Source: Apostichopus japonicus
Lineage: Eukaryota > Echinodermata > Holothuroidea > Aspidochirotida > Stichopodidae
Reading direction: 5' to 3'
Length of the DNA: 64,000 nucleotides
NCBI RefSeq assembly: GCF_037975245.1
Contig: NC_092576.1
Location: 35,740,611 to 35,804,610 of the forward strand
This document shows, piece after piece, positions 23,401 to 37,000 of this stretch. How positions within the stretch are numbered: position 1 is the first letter of the stretch; each line of letters starts with the position of its first letter. Both the position numbers and the translations under genes were made by a program. Under the pieces are notes generated by a model. The model was not told the DNA's origin. It worked only from the letters and a program-made list of their open reading frames with translations, and did not search any database.

Positions 23401-26400
23401 AATCGGCCTAATATCTCAGTCCATACAGTGGCGCGATGGCTTGGCGCACTGTACGAGCTGATGAGCGAGACTTTCTTTTTCATCGCTGGTTCGAACCCCG
23501 GTGATGACGTCTTTTGCCGATCTTTTACAGCGGGTGCCTACATGGGGAGCTGTAAGTATTAGTTAATCGGCCTAATAGCTCAGTCCATACAGGGGCGCGA
23601 TGGCTTGTCGCACTGTACGTGCTGATGAGCGAGACTCTCTTTTGCATCGCTGGTTCGAACCCCTGTGATGACGTCTTTTGCCGATCTTTTACAGCGGGTG
23701 CCTATATGGGGAGCTGTAAGTATTAGTTAATCGGCCTAATATCTCAGTCCATACAGTGGCGCGATGGCTTGGCGCACTGTACGAGCTGATGAGCGAGACT
23801 CTCTTTTGCATCGCTGGTTCGAACCCCGGTGATGACGTCTTTTGCCGATCTTTTACAGCGGGTGCCTACATGGGGAGCCGTAAGTATTAGTTAATCGGCC
23901 TAATATCTCAGTCCATACAGTGGCGCGATGGCTTGGCGCACTGTACGAGCTGATGAGCGAGACTCTCTTTTGCATCGCTGTTTCGAACCCCGGTGATGAC
24001 GTCTTTTGCCGATCTTTTACAGCGGGTGCCTACATGGGGAGCTGTAAGTATTAGTTAATCGGCCTAATATCTCAGTCCATACAGTGGCGCGATGGCTTGG
24101 CGCACTGTACGAGCTGATGAGCAAGACTCTCTTTTGCATCGCCGGTTCGAACCCCGGTGATGACGTCTTTTGCCGATCTTTTACAGCGGGTGCCTACATG
24201 GGGAGCTGTAAGTATTAGTTAATCGGCCTAATATCTCAGTCCATACAGTGGCGCGATGGCTTGGCTCACTGTACGAGCTGATGAGCGAGACTCTCTTTTG
24301 CATCGCTGGTTCGAACCCCGGTGATGACGTCTTTTGCCGATCTTTTATTTCGTGTGCCTACATGGGGAGCTGTAAGTATTAGTTAATCGGCCTAATATCT
24401 CAGTCCATAGAGTGGCGCGATGGCTTGGCGCACTGTACGAGCTGATGAGCGAGACTCTCTTTTGCATCGCTGGTTCGAACCCCGGTGATGACGTCTTTTG
24501 CCGATCTTTTTACAGCGGGTGCCTACATGGGGAGCTGTAAGTATTAGTTAATCGGCCTAATATCTCAGTCCATACAGTGGCGCGATGGCTTGGCGCACTG
24601 TACGAGCTGATGAGCGAGACTCTCTTTTGCATCGCTGGTTCGAACCCCGGTGATGACGTCTTTTGCCGATCTTTTACAGCGGGTGCCTACATGGGGAGCT
24701 GTAAGTATTAGTTAATCGGCCTAATATCTCAGTCCATACAGGGGCGCGATGGCTTGGCGCACTGTACGTGCTGATGAGCGAGTCTCTCTTTTGCATCGCT
24801 GGTTCGAACCCCTGTGATGACGTCTTTTGCCGATCTTTTACAGCGGGTGCCTACATGTTAAGCTGTAAGTATTAGTTAATCGGCCTAATATCTCAGTCCA
24901 TACAGTGGCGCGATGGCTTGGCGCACTGTACGAGCTGATGAGCGAGAATCTCTATTGCATCGCTGGTTCGAACCCCGGTGATGACGTCTTTTGCCGATCT
25001 TTTACAGCGGGTGCCTACATGTTAAGCTGTAAGTATTAGTTATTCGGCCTTATATCTCAGTCCATACAGTGGCGCGATGGCTTGGCGCACTGTACGAGCT
25101 GATGAGCGAGACTCTGTTTTGCATCGCTGGTTCGAACCCCGGTGATGACGTCTTTTGCCGATCTTTTACAGCGGGTGCCTACATGGGGAGCTGTAAGTAT
25201 TAGTTATTCGGCCTAATATCTCAGTCCATACAGTGGCGCGATGGCTTGGCGCACTGTACGAGCTGATGAGCGAGACTCTCTTTTGCATCGCTGGTTCGAA
25301 CCCCGGTGATGACGTCTTTTGCCGATCTTTTTACAGCGGGTGCCTACATGGGGAGCTGTAAGTATTAGTTAATCGGCCTAATATCTCAGTCCATACAGTG
25401 GCGCGATGGCTTGGCGCACTGTACGAGCTGATGAGCGAGACTCTCTTTTGCATCGCTGGTTCGAACCCCGGTGATGACGTCTTTTGCCGATCTTTTACAG
25501 CGGGTGCCTACATGGGGAGCTGTAAGTATTAGTTAATCGGCCTAATATCTCAGTCCATACAGTGGCGCGATGGCTTGGCGCACTGTACGAGCTGATGAGC
25601 GAGACTCTCTTTTGCATCGCTGGTTCGAACCCCGGTGATGACGTCTTTTGCCGATCTTTTACAGCGGGTGCCTACATGGGAAGCTGTAAGTATTAGTTAA
25701 TCGGCCTAATATCTCAGTCCATACAGTGGCGCGATGGCTTGGCGCACTGTACGAGCTGATGAGCGAGACTCTCTTTTGCATCGCTGGTTCGAACCCCGGT
25801 GATGACGTCTTTTGCCGATCTTTTACAGCGGGTGCCTACATGGGAAGCTGTAAGTATTAGTTAATCGGCCTAATATCTCAGTCCATACAGTGGCGGGATG
25901 GCTTGGCGCACTGTGCGAGCTGATGAGCGAGACTCTCTTTTGCATCGCTGGTTCGAACCCCGGTGATGACGTCTTTTGCCGATCTTTTACAGCGGGTGCC
26001 TACATGGGGAGCTGTAAGTATTAGTTAATCGGCCTAATATCTCAGTCCATACAGTGGCGCGATGGCTTGGCGCACTGTGCGAGCTGATGAGCGAGACTCT
26101 CTTTTGCATCGCTGGTTCGAACCCCGGTGATGACGTCTTTTGCCGATCTTTTACAGCGGGTGCCTACATGGGGAGCTGTAAGTATTAGTTAATCGGCCTA
26201 ATATCTCAGTCCATACAGTGGCGCGATGGCTTGGCGCACTGTACGTGCTGATGAGCGAGTCTGTCTTTTGCATCGCTGGTTCGAACCCCTGTGATGACGT
26301 CTTTTGCCGATCTTTTACAGCGGGTGCCTACATGTTAAGCTGTAAGTATTAGTTAATCGGCCTAATATCTCAGTCCATACAGTGGCGCGATGTCTTGGCG

Positions 26401-26850
26401 CACTGTACGAGCTGATGAGCGAGACTCTCTTTTGCATCGCTGTTTCGAACCCCGGTGATGACGTCTTTTGCCGATCTTTTACAGCGGGTGCCTACATGTT
26501 AAGCTGTAAGTATTAGTTATTCGGCCTTATATCTCAGTCCATACAGTGGCGCGATGGCTTGGCGCACTGTACGAGCTGATGAGCGAGACTCTCTTTTGCA
26601 TCGCTGGTTCGAACCCCGGTGATGACGTCTTTTGCCGATCTTTTACAGCGGGTGCCTACATGGGGAGCTGTAAGTATTAGTTAATCGGCCTAATATCTCA
26701 GTCCATACAGTGGCGCGATGGCTTGGCGCACTGTACGAGCTGATGAGCGAGACTCTCTTTTGCATCGCTGGTTCGAACCCCGGTGATGACGTCTTTTGCC
26801 GATCTTTTTACAGCGGGTGCCTACATGGGGAGCTGTAAGTATTAGTTAAT
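20421..26850 (+). repeat. Satellite with a third, expanded higher-order copy
   Basis: The AATAGCTCAG/GGGGCG/GTCGCACTGTACGTG marker monomer appears a third time near 23577, 3609 bp (22 units plus one base) after the one at 19968. The odd TTTATTTCGTGTGCC monomer at 20571 recurs at 24344, 3773 bp (23 units plus one) later. Insertion of extra monomers between markers explains the growth from 18 to 22-23 units. After about 24.5 kb the copies lose these markers. No gene is seen. Confidence 0.8.
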
Positions 26851-29800
26851 CGGCCTAATATCTCAGTCCATACAGTGGCGCGATGGCTTGGCGCACTGTA
26901 CGAGCTGATGAGCGAGACTCTCTTTTGCATCGCTGGTTCGAACCCCGGTGATGACGTCTTTTGCCGATCTTTTACAGCGGGTGCCTACATGTTAAGCTGT
27001 AAGTATTAGTTAATCGGCCTAATATCTCAGTCCATACAGTGGCGCGATGGCTTGGCGCACTGTACGAGCTGATGAGCGAGACTCTCTTTTGCATCGCTGG
27101 TTCGAACCCCGGTGATGACGTCTTTTGCCGATCTTTTTACAGCGGGTGCCTACATGTTAAGCTGTAAGTATTAGTTAATCGGCCTAATATCTCAGTCCAT
27201 ACAGTGGCGCGATGGCTTGGCGCACTGTACGAGCTGATGAGCGAGACTCTCGTTTGCATCGCTGGTTCGAACCCCGGTGATGACGTCTTTTGCCGATCTT
27301 TTACAGCGGGTGCCTACATGTTAAGCTGTAAGTATTAGTTAATCGGCCTAATATCTCAGTCCATACAGTGGCGCGATGGCTTGGCGCACTGTACGAGCTG
27401 ATGAGCGAGACTCTCTTTTGCATCGCTGGTTCGAACCCCGGTGATGACGTCTTTTGCCGATCTTTTACAGCGGGTGCCTACATGTTAAGCTGTAAGTATT
27501 AGTTAATCGGCCTAATATCTCAGTCCATACAGTGGCGCGATGGCTTGGCGCACTGTACGAGCTGATGAGCGAGACTCTCGTTTGCATCGCTGGTTCGAAT
27601 CCCGGTGATGACGTCTTTTGCCGATCTTTTACAGCGGGTGCCTACATGTTAAGCTGTAAGTATTAGTTAATCGGCCTAATATCTCAGTCCATACAGTGGC
27701 GCGATGGCTTGGCGCACTGTACGAGCTGATGAGCGAGACTCTCTTTTGCATCGCTGGTTCGAACCCCGGTGATGACGTCTTTTGCCGATCTTTTACAGCG
27801 GGTGCCTACATGTTAAGCTGTAAGTATTAGTTAATCGGCCTAATATCTCAGTCCATACAGTGGCGCGATGGCTTGGCGCACTGTACGAGCTGATGAGCGA
27901 GACTCTCTTTTGCATCGCTGGTTCGAATCCCGGTGATGACGTCTTTTGCCGATCTTTTTATAGCGGGTGCCTACATGTTAAGCTGTAAGTATTAGTTAAT
28001 CGGCCTAATATCTCAGTCCATACAGTGGCGCGATGGCTTGGCGCACTGTACGAGCTGATGAGCGAGACTCTCTTTTGCATCGCTGGTTCGAACCCCGGTG
28101 ATGACGTCTTTTGCCGATCTTTTACAGCGGGTGCCTACATGGGGAGCTGTAAGTATTAGTTAATCGGCCTAATATCTCAGTCCATACAGTGGCGCGATGG
28201 CTTGGCGCACTGTGCGAGCTGATGAGCGAGACTCTCTTTTGCATCGCTGGTTCGAATCCCGGTGATGACGTCTTTTGCCGATCTTTTACAGCGGGTGCCT
28301 ACATGGGAAGCTGTAAGTATTAGTTAATCGGCCTAATATCTCAGTCCATACAGTGGCGCGATGGCTTGGCGCACTGTGCGAGCTGATGAGCGAGACTCTC
28401 TTTTGCATCGCTGGTTCGAACCCCGGTGATGACGTCTTTTGCCGATCTTTTACAGCGGGTGCCTACATGGGAAGCTGTAAGTATTAGTTAATCGGCCTAA
28501 TATCTCAGTCCATACAGTGGCGCGATGGCTTGGCGCACTGTACGTGCTGATGAGCGAGTCTCTCTTTTGCATCGCTGGTTCGAACCCCTGTGATGACGTC
28601 TTTTGCCGATCTTTTACAGCGGGTGCCTACATGTTAAGCTGTAAGTATTAGTTAATCGGCCTAATATCCCAGTCCATACAGTGGCGCGATGTCTTGGCGC
28701 ACTGTACGAGCTGATGAGCGAGACTCTCTTTTGCATCGCTGTTTCGAACCCCGGTGATGACGTCTTTTGCCGATCTTTTACAGCGGGTGCCTACATGTTA
28801 AGCTGTAAGTATTAGTTATTCGGCCTTATATCTCAGTCCATACAGTGGCGCGATGGCTTGGCGCACTGTACGAGCTGATGAGCGAGACTCTCTTTTGCAT
28901 CGCTGGTTCGAACCCCGGTGATGACGTCTTTTGCCGATCTTTTACAGCGGGTGCCTACATGGGGAGCTGTAAGTATTAGTTATTCGGCCTAATATCTCAG
29001 TCCATACAGTGGCGCGATGGCTTGGCGCACTGTACGAGCTGATGAGCGAGACTCTCTTTTGCATCGCTGGTTCGAACCCCGGTGATGACGTCTTTTGCCG
29101 ATCTTTTTACAGCGGGTGCCTACATGGGGAGCTGTAAGTATTAGTTAATCGGCCTAATATCTCAGTCCATACAGTGGCGCGATGGCTTGGCGCACTGTAC
29201 GAGCTGATGAGCGAGACTCTCTTTTGCATCGCTGGTTCGAACCCCGGTGATGACGTCTTTTGCCGATCTTTTACAGCGGGTGCCTACATGGGGAGCTGTA
29301 AGTATTAGTTAATCGGCCTAATATCTCAGTCCATACAGTGGCGCGATGGCTTGGCGCACTGTACGAGCTGATGAGCGAGACTCTCTTTTGCATCGCTGTT
29401 TCGAACCCCGGTGATGACGTCTTTTGCCGATCTTTTACAGCGGGTGCCTACATGGGGAGCTGTAAGTATTAGTTAATCGGCCTAATATCTCAGTCCATAG
29501 AGTGGCGCGATGGCTTGGCGCACTGTACCATCTGATGAGCGAGACTCTCTTTTGCATCGCTGGTTCGAACCCCGGTGATGACGTCTTTTGCCGATCTTTT
29601 TACAGCGGGTGCCTACATGTTAAGCTGTAAGTATTAGTTAATCGGCCTAATATCTCAGTCCATACAGTTGACGATGGCTTGGCGCACTCTACGAGCTGAT
29701 GAGCGAGACTCTCTTTTGCATCGCTGGTTCGAACCCCGGTGATGACGTATTTTGCCGATCTTTTTACAGCGGGTGCCTACATGGGGAGCTGTAAGTATTA

Positions 29801-32800
29801 GTTAATCGGCCTAATATCTCAGTCCATACAGTGGCGCGATGGCTTGGCGCACTGTACGAGCTGATGAGCGAGACTCTCGTTTGCATCGCTGGTTCGAACC
29901 CCGGTGATGACGTCTTTTGCCGATCTTTTACAGCGGGTGCCTACATGTTAAGCTGTAAGTATTAGTTAATCGGCCTAATATCTCAGTCCATACAGTGGCG
30001 CGATGGCTTGGCGCACTGTACGAGCTGATGAGCGAGACTCTCTTTTGCATCGCTGGTTCGAACCCCGGTGATGACGTCTTTTGCCGATCTTTTACAGCGG
30101 GTGCCTACATGGGGAGCTGTAAGTATTAGTTAATCGGCCTAATATCTCAGTCCATACAGGTGCGCGATGGCTTGGCGCACTGTACGTGCTGATGAGCGAG
30201 ACTCTCTTTTGCATCGCTGGTTCGAACCCCTGTGATGACGTCTTTTGCGGATCTTTTACAGCGGGTGCCTACATGTTAAGCTGTAAGTATTAGTTAATCG
30301 GCCTAATATCTCAGTCCATACAGTGGCGCGATGGCTTGGCGCACTGTACGTGCTGATGAGCGAGTCTCTCTTTTGCATCGCTGGTTCGAACCCCTGTGAT
30401 GACGTCTTTTGCCGATCTTTTACAGCGGGTGCCTACATGTTAAGCTGTAAGTATTAGTTAATCGGCCTAATATCTCAGTCCATACAGTGGCGCGATGTCT
30501 TGGCGCACTGTACGAGCTGATGAGCGAGACTCTCTTTTGCATCGCTGTTTCGAACCCCGGTGATGACGTCTTTTGCCGATCTTTTACAGCGGGTGCCTAC
30601 ATGTTAAGCTGTAAGTATTAGTTATTCGGCCTTATATCTCAGTCCATACAGTGGCGCGATGGCTTGGCGCACTGTACGAGCTGATGAGCGAGACTCTCTT
30701 TTGCATCGCTGGTTCGAACCCCGGTGATGACGTCTTTTGCCGATCTTTTACAGCGGGTGCCTACATGTTAAGCTGTAAGTATTAGTTAATCGGCCTAATA
30801 TCTCAGTCCATACAGTGGCGCGATGGCTTGGCGCACTGTACGAGCTGATGAGCGAGACTCTCTTTTGCATCGCTGGTTCGAACCCCGGTGATGACGTCTT
30901 TTGCCGATCTTTTTACAGCGGGTGCCTACATGTTAAGCTGTAAGTATTAGTTAATCGGCCTAATATCTCAGTCCATACAGTGGCGCGATGGCTTGGCGCA
31001 CTGTACGAGCTGATGAGCGAGACTCTCGTTTGCATCGCTGGTTCGAACCCCGGTGATGACGTCTTTTGCCGATCTTTTACAGCGGGTGCCTACATGTTAA
31101 GCTGTAAGTATTAGTTAATCGGCCTAATATCTCAGTCCATACAGTGGCGCGATGGCTTGGCGCACTGTACGAGCTGATGAGCGAGACTCTCTTTTGCATC
31201 GCTGGTTCGAACCCCGGTGATGACGTCTTTTGCCGATCTTTTACAGCGGGTGCCTACATGTTAAGCTGTAAGTATTAGTTAATCGGCCTAATATCTCAGT
31301 CCATACAGTGGCGCGATGGCTTGGCGCACTGTACGAGCTGATGAGCGAGACTCTCGTTTGCATCGCTGGTTCGAATCCCGGTGATGACGTCTTTTGCCGA
31401 TCTTTTACAGCGGGTGCCTACATGTTAAGCTGTAAGTATTAGTTAATCGGCCTAATATCTCAGTCCATACAGTGGCGCGATGGCTTGGCGCACTGTACGA
31501 GCTGATGAGCGAGACTCTCTTTTGCATCGCTGGTTCGAACCCCGGTGATGACGTCTTTTGCCGATCTTTTACAGCGGGTGCCTACATGTTAAGCTGTAAG
31601 TATTAGTTAATCGGCCTAATATCTCAGTCCATACAGTGGCGCGATGGCTTGGCGCACTGTACGAGCTGATGAGCGAGACTCTCTTTTGCATCGCTGGTTC
31701 GAATCCCGGTGATGACGTCTTTTGCCGATCTTTTTATAGCGGGTGCCTACATGTTAAGCTGTAAGTATTAGTTAATCGGCCTAATATCTCAGTCCATACA
31801 GTGGCGCGATGGCTTGGCGCACTGTACGAGCTGATGAGCGAGACTCTCTTTTGCATCGCTGGTTCGAACCCCGGTGATGACGTCTTTTGCCGATCTTTTA
31901 CAGCAAGTGCCTACATGGGGAGCTGTAAGTATTAGTTAATCGGCCTAATATCTCAGTCCATACAGTGGCGCGATGGCTTGGCGCACTGTGCGAGCTGATG
32001 AGCGAGACTCTCTTTTGCATCGCTGGTTCGAACCCCGGTGATGACGTCTTTTGCCGATCTTTTACAGCGGGTGCCTACATGGGAAGCTGTAAGTATTAGT
32101 TAATCGGCCTAATATCTCAGTCCATACAGTGGCGCGATGGCTTGGCGCACTGTGCGAGCTGATGAGCGAGACTCTCTTTTGCATCGCTGGTTCGAACCCC
32201 GGTGATGACGTCTTTTGCCGATCTTTTACAGCGGGTGCCTACATGGGAAGCTGTAAGTATTAGTTAATCGGCCTAATATCTCAGTCCATACAGTGGCGCG
32301 ATGGCTTGGCGCACTGTACGTGCTGATGAGCGAGTCTCTCTTTTGCATCGCTGGTTCGAACCCCTGTGATGACGTCTTTTGCCGATCTTTTACAGCGGGT
32401 GCCTACATGTTAAGCTGTAAGTATTAGTTAATCGGCCTAATATCCCAGTCCATACAGTGGCGCGATGTCTTGGCGCACTGTACGAGCTGATGAGCGAGAC
32501 TCTCTTTTGCATCGCTGTTTCGAACCCCGGTGATGACGTCTTTTGCCGATCTTTTACAGCGGGTGCCTACATGTTAAGCTGTAAGTATTAGTTAATCGGC
32601 CTAATATCCCAGTCCATACAGTGGCGCGATGTCTTGGCGCACTGTACGAGCTGATGAGCGAGACTCTCTTTTGCATCGCTGTTTCGAACCCCGGTGATGA
32701 CGTCTTTTGCCGATCTTTTACAGCGGGTGCCTACATGGGGAGCTGTAAGTATTAGTTAATCGGCCTAATATCTCAGTCCATACAGTGGCGCGATGGCTTG

Positions 32801-34050
32801 GCGCACTGTACGAGCTGATGAGCGAGACTCTCTTTTGCATCGCTGGTTCGAACCCCGGTGATGACGTCTTTTGCCGATCTTTTTACAGCGGGTGCCTACA
32901 TGGGGAGCTGTAAGTATTAGTTAATCGGCCTAATATCTCAGTCCATACAGTGGCGCGATGGCTTGGCGCACTGTACGAGCTGATGAGCGAGACTCTCTTT
33001 TGCATCGCTGGTTCGAACCCCGGTGATGACGTCTTTTGCCGATCTTTTACAGCGGGTGCCTACATGGGGAGCTGTAAGTATTAGTTAATCGGCCTAATAT
33101 CTCAGTCCATACAGTGGCGCGATGGCTTGGCGCACTGTACGAGCTGATGAGCGAGACTCTCTTTTGCATCGCTGTTTCGAACCCCGGTGATGACGTCTTT
33201 TGCCGATCTTTTACAGCGGGTGCCTACATGGGGAGCTGTAAGTATTAGTTAATCGGCCTAATATCTCAGTCCATAGAGTGGCGCGATGGCTTGGCGCACT
33301 GTACCATCTGATGAGCGAGACTCTTTTTTGCATCGCTGGTTCGAACCCCGGTGATGACGTCTTTTGCCGATCTTTTTACAGCGGGTGCCTACATGTTAAG
33401 CTGTAAGTATTAGTTAATCGGCCTAATATCTCAGTCCATACAGTTGACGATGGCTTGGCGCACTCTACGAGCTGATGAGCGAGACTCTCTTTTGCATCGC
33501 TGGTTCGAACCCCGGTGATGACGTATTTTGCCGATCTTTTTACAGCGGGTGCCTACATGCGGAGCTGTAAGTATTAGTTAATCGGCCTAATATCTCAGTC
33601 CATACAGTGGCGCGATGGCTTGGCGCACTGTACGAGCTGATGAGCGAGACTCTCGTTTGCATCGCTGGTTCGAACCCCGGTGATGACGTCTTTTGCCGAT
33701 CTTTTAAAGCGGGTGCCTACATGTTAAGCTGTAAGTATTAGTTAATCGGCCTAATATCTCAGTCCATACAGTGGCGCGATGGCTTGGCGCACTGTACGAG
33801 CTGATGAGCGAGACTCTCTTTTGCATCGCTGGTTCGAACCCCGGTGATGACGTCTTTTGCCGATCTTTTACAGCGGGTGCCTACATGGGGAGCTGTAAGT
33901 ATTAGTTAATCGGCCTAATATCTCAGTCCATACAGGTGCGCGATGGCTTGGCGCACTGTACGTGCTGATGAGCGAGACTCTCTTTTGCATCGCTGGTTCG
34001 AACCCCTGTGATGACGTCTTTTGCGGATCTTTTACAGCGGGTGCCTACAT
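26850..34050 (+). repeat. Higher-order repeat, 23 monomers (3776 bp), two copies
   Basis: Markers recur exactly 3776 bp apart: TTTTTATAGCGGG at 27955 and 31731, CATACAGTTGACG at 29661 and 33437, and CATACAGGTGCGCG at 30153 and 33929. Also shared at this offset are CTCTCGTTTGC near 27250 and 31026, and AATATCCCAG near 28671 and 32447. One extra monomer-scale change is seen where the AATATCCCAG unit is doubled (near 32440 and 32604). The two copies run about 26.85-30.6 kb and 30.6-34.05 kb; the edges are approximate. No gene is seen. Confidence 0.85.
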
Positions 34051-37000
34051 GTTAAGCTGTAAGTATTAGTTAATCGGCCTAATATCTCAGTCCATACAGT
34101 GGCGCGATGGCTTGGCGCACTGTACGAGCTGATGAGCGAGACTCTCTTTTGCATCGCTGGTTCGAACCCCGGTGATGACGTCTTTTGCCCATCTTTTACA
34201 GCGGGTGCCTACATGTTAAGCTGTAAGTATTAGTTAATCGGCCTAATATCTCAGTCCATACAGTGGTGCGATGGCTTGGCGCACTCTACAAGCTGATGAG
34301 CGAGACTCTCTTTTGCATCGCTGTTTCGAACCCCGGTGATGACGTCTTTTGCCGATCTTTTACAGCGGGTGCCTACATGGGGAGCTGTAAGTATTAGTTA
34401 ATCGGCCTAATATCTCAGTCCATACAGTGGCGCGATGGCTTGGCGCACTGTACGAGCTGATGAGCGAGACTCTCTTTTGCATCGCCGGTTCGAACCCCGG
34501 TGATGACGTCTTTTGCCGATCTTTTACAGCGGGTGCCTACATGGGGAGCTGTAAGTATTAGTTAATCGGCCTAATATGTCAGTCCATACAGTGGCGCGAT
34601 GGCTTGGCGCACTGTACGAGCTGATGAGCGAGACTCTCTTTTGCATCGCCGGTTCGAACCCCGGTGATGACGTCTTTTGCCGATCTTTTACAGCGGGTGC
34701 CTACATGGGGAGCTGTAAGTATTAGTTAATCGGCCTAATATCTCAGTCCATACAGTGGCGCGATGGCTTGGCGCACTGTACGATCTGATGAGTGAGACTC
34801 TCTTTTGCATCGCTGGTTCGAACCCCGGTGATGACGTCTTTTGCCGACCTTTTACGGCGGGTGCCTACATGGGGAGCTGTAAGTATTAGTTAATCGGCCT
34901 AATATCTCAGTCCATACAGTGGCGCGATGGCTTGGCGCACTGTACGAGCTGATGAGCGAGACTCTCTTTTGCATCGCTGGTTCGAACCCCGGTGATGACG
35001 TCTTTTGCCGATCTTTTACAGCGGGTGCCTACATGGGGAGCTGTAAGTATTAGTTAATCGGCCTAATATCTCAGTCCATACAGTGGCGCGATGTCTTGGC
35101 GCACTGTACGAGCTGATGAGCTAGACTCTCTTTTGCATCGCTGGTTCGAACCCCTGTGATGACGTCTTTTGCCGATCTTTTACAGCGGGTGCCTACATAG
35201 GGTGCTGTAAGTATTAGTTAATCGGCCTAATATCTCAGTCCATACAGTGGCGCGATGGCTTGGCGCACTGTGCGAGCTGATGAGCGAGAATCTCTTTTGC
35301 ATCGCTGGTTCGAACCCCGGTGATGACGTCTTTTGCCGATCTTTTACAGCGGGTGCCTACATGGGGAGCTGTAAGTATTAGTTAATCGGCCTAATATCTC
35401 AGTCCATACAGTGGCGCGATGGCTTGGCGCACTGTACGAGCTGATGAGCGAGACTCTCTTTTGCATCGCTGGTTCGAACCCCGGTGATGACGTCTTTTGC
35501 CGATCTTTTTACAGCGGGTGCCTACATGTTAAGCTGTAAGTATTAGTTAATCGGCCTAATATCTCAGTCCATACAGTGGCGCGATGGCTTGGCGCACTGT
35601 ACGAGCTGATGAGCGAGACTCTCTTTTGCATCGCTGGTTCGAACCCCGGTGATGACGTCTTTTGCCGATCTTTTACAGCGGGTGCCTACATGGGGAGCTG
35701 TAAGTATTAGTTAATCGGCCTAATATCTCAGTCCATACAGTGGCGCGATGGCTTGGCGCACTGTACGAGCTGATGAGCGAGACTCTCGTTTGCATCGCTG
35801 GTTCGAATCCCGGTGGTGACGTCTTTTGCCGATCTTTTACAGCGGGTGCCTACATGGGGAGCTGTAAGTATTAGTTATTCGGCCTAATATCTCAGTCCAT
35901 ACAGTGGCGCGATGGCTTGGCGCACTGTACGAGCTGATGAGCGAGACTCTCTTTTGCATCGCTGGTTCGAACCCCGGTGATGACGTCTTTTGCGGATCTT
36001 TTACAGCGGGTGCCTACATGTTAAGCTGTAAGTATTAGTTAATCGGCCTAATATCTCAGTCCATACAGTGGCGCGATGGCTTGGCGCACTGTACGAGCTG
36101 ATGAGCGAGACTCTCTTTTGCATCGCTGGTTCGAACCCCGGTGATGACGTCTTTTGCCCATCTTTTACAGCGGGTGCCTACATGTTAAGCTGTAAGTATT
36201 AGTTAATCGGCCTAATATCTCAGTCCATACAGTGGTGCGATGGCTTGGCGCACTCTACAAGCTGATGAGCGAGACTCTCTTTTGCATCGCTGTTTCGAAC
36301 CCCGGTGATGACGTCTTTTGCCGATCTTTTACAGCGGGTGCCTACATGGGGAGCTGTAAGTATTAGTTAATCGGCCTAATATCTCAGTCCATACAGTGGT
36401 GCGATGGCTTGGCGCACTGTACGAGCTGATGAGCGAGACTCTCTTTTGCATCGCCGGTTCGAACCCCGGTGATGACGTCTTTTGCCGATCTTTTACAGCG
36501 GGTGCCTACATGGGGAGCTGTAAGTATTAGTTAATCGGCCTAATATCTCAGTCCATACAGTGGCGCGATGGCTTGGCGCACTGTGCGAGCTGATGAGCGA
36601 GAATCTCTTTTGCATCGCTGGTTCGAACCCCGGTGATGACGTCTTTTGCCGATCTTTTACAGCGGGTGCCTACATGGGGAGCTGTAAGTATTAGTTAATC
36701 GGCCTAATATCTCAGTCCATACAGTGGCGCGATGGCTTGGCGCACTGTACGAGCTGATGAGCGAGACTCTCTTTTGCATCGCTGGTTCGAACCCCGGTGA
36801 TGACGTCTTTTGCCGATCTTTTTACAGCGGGTGCCTACATGTTAAGCTGTAAGTATTAGTTAATCGGCCTAATATCTCAGTCCATACAGTGGCGCGATGG
36901 CTTGGCGCACTGTACGAGCTGATGAGCGAGACTCTCTTTTGCATCGCTGGTTCGAACCCCGGTGATGACGTCTTTTGCCGATCTTTTACAGCGGGTGCCT

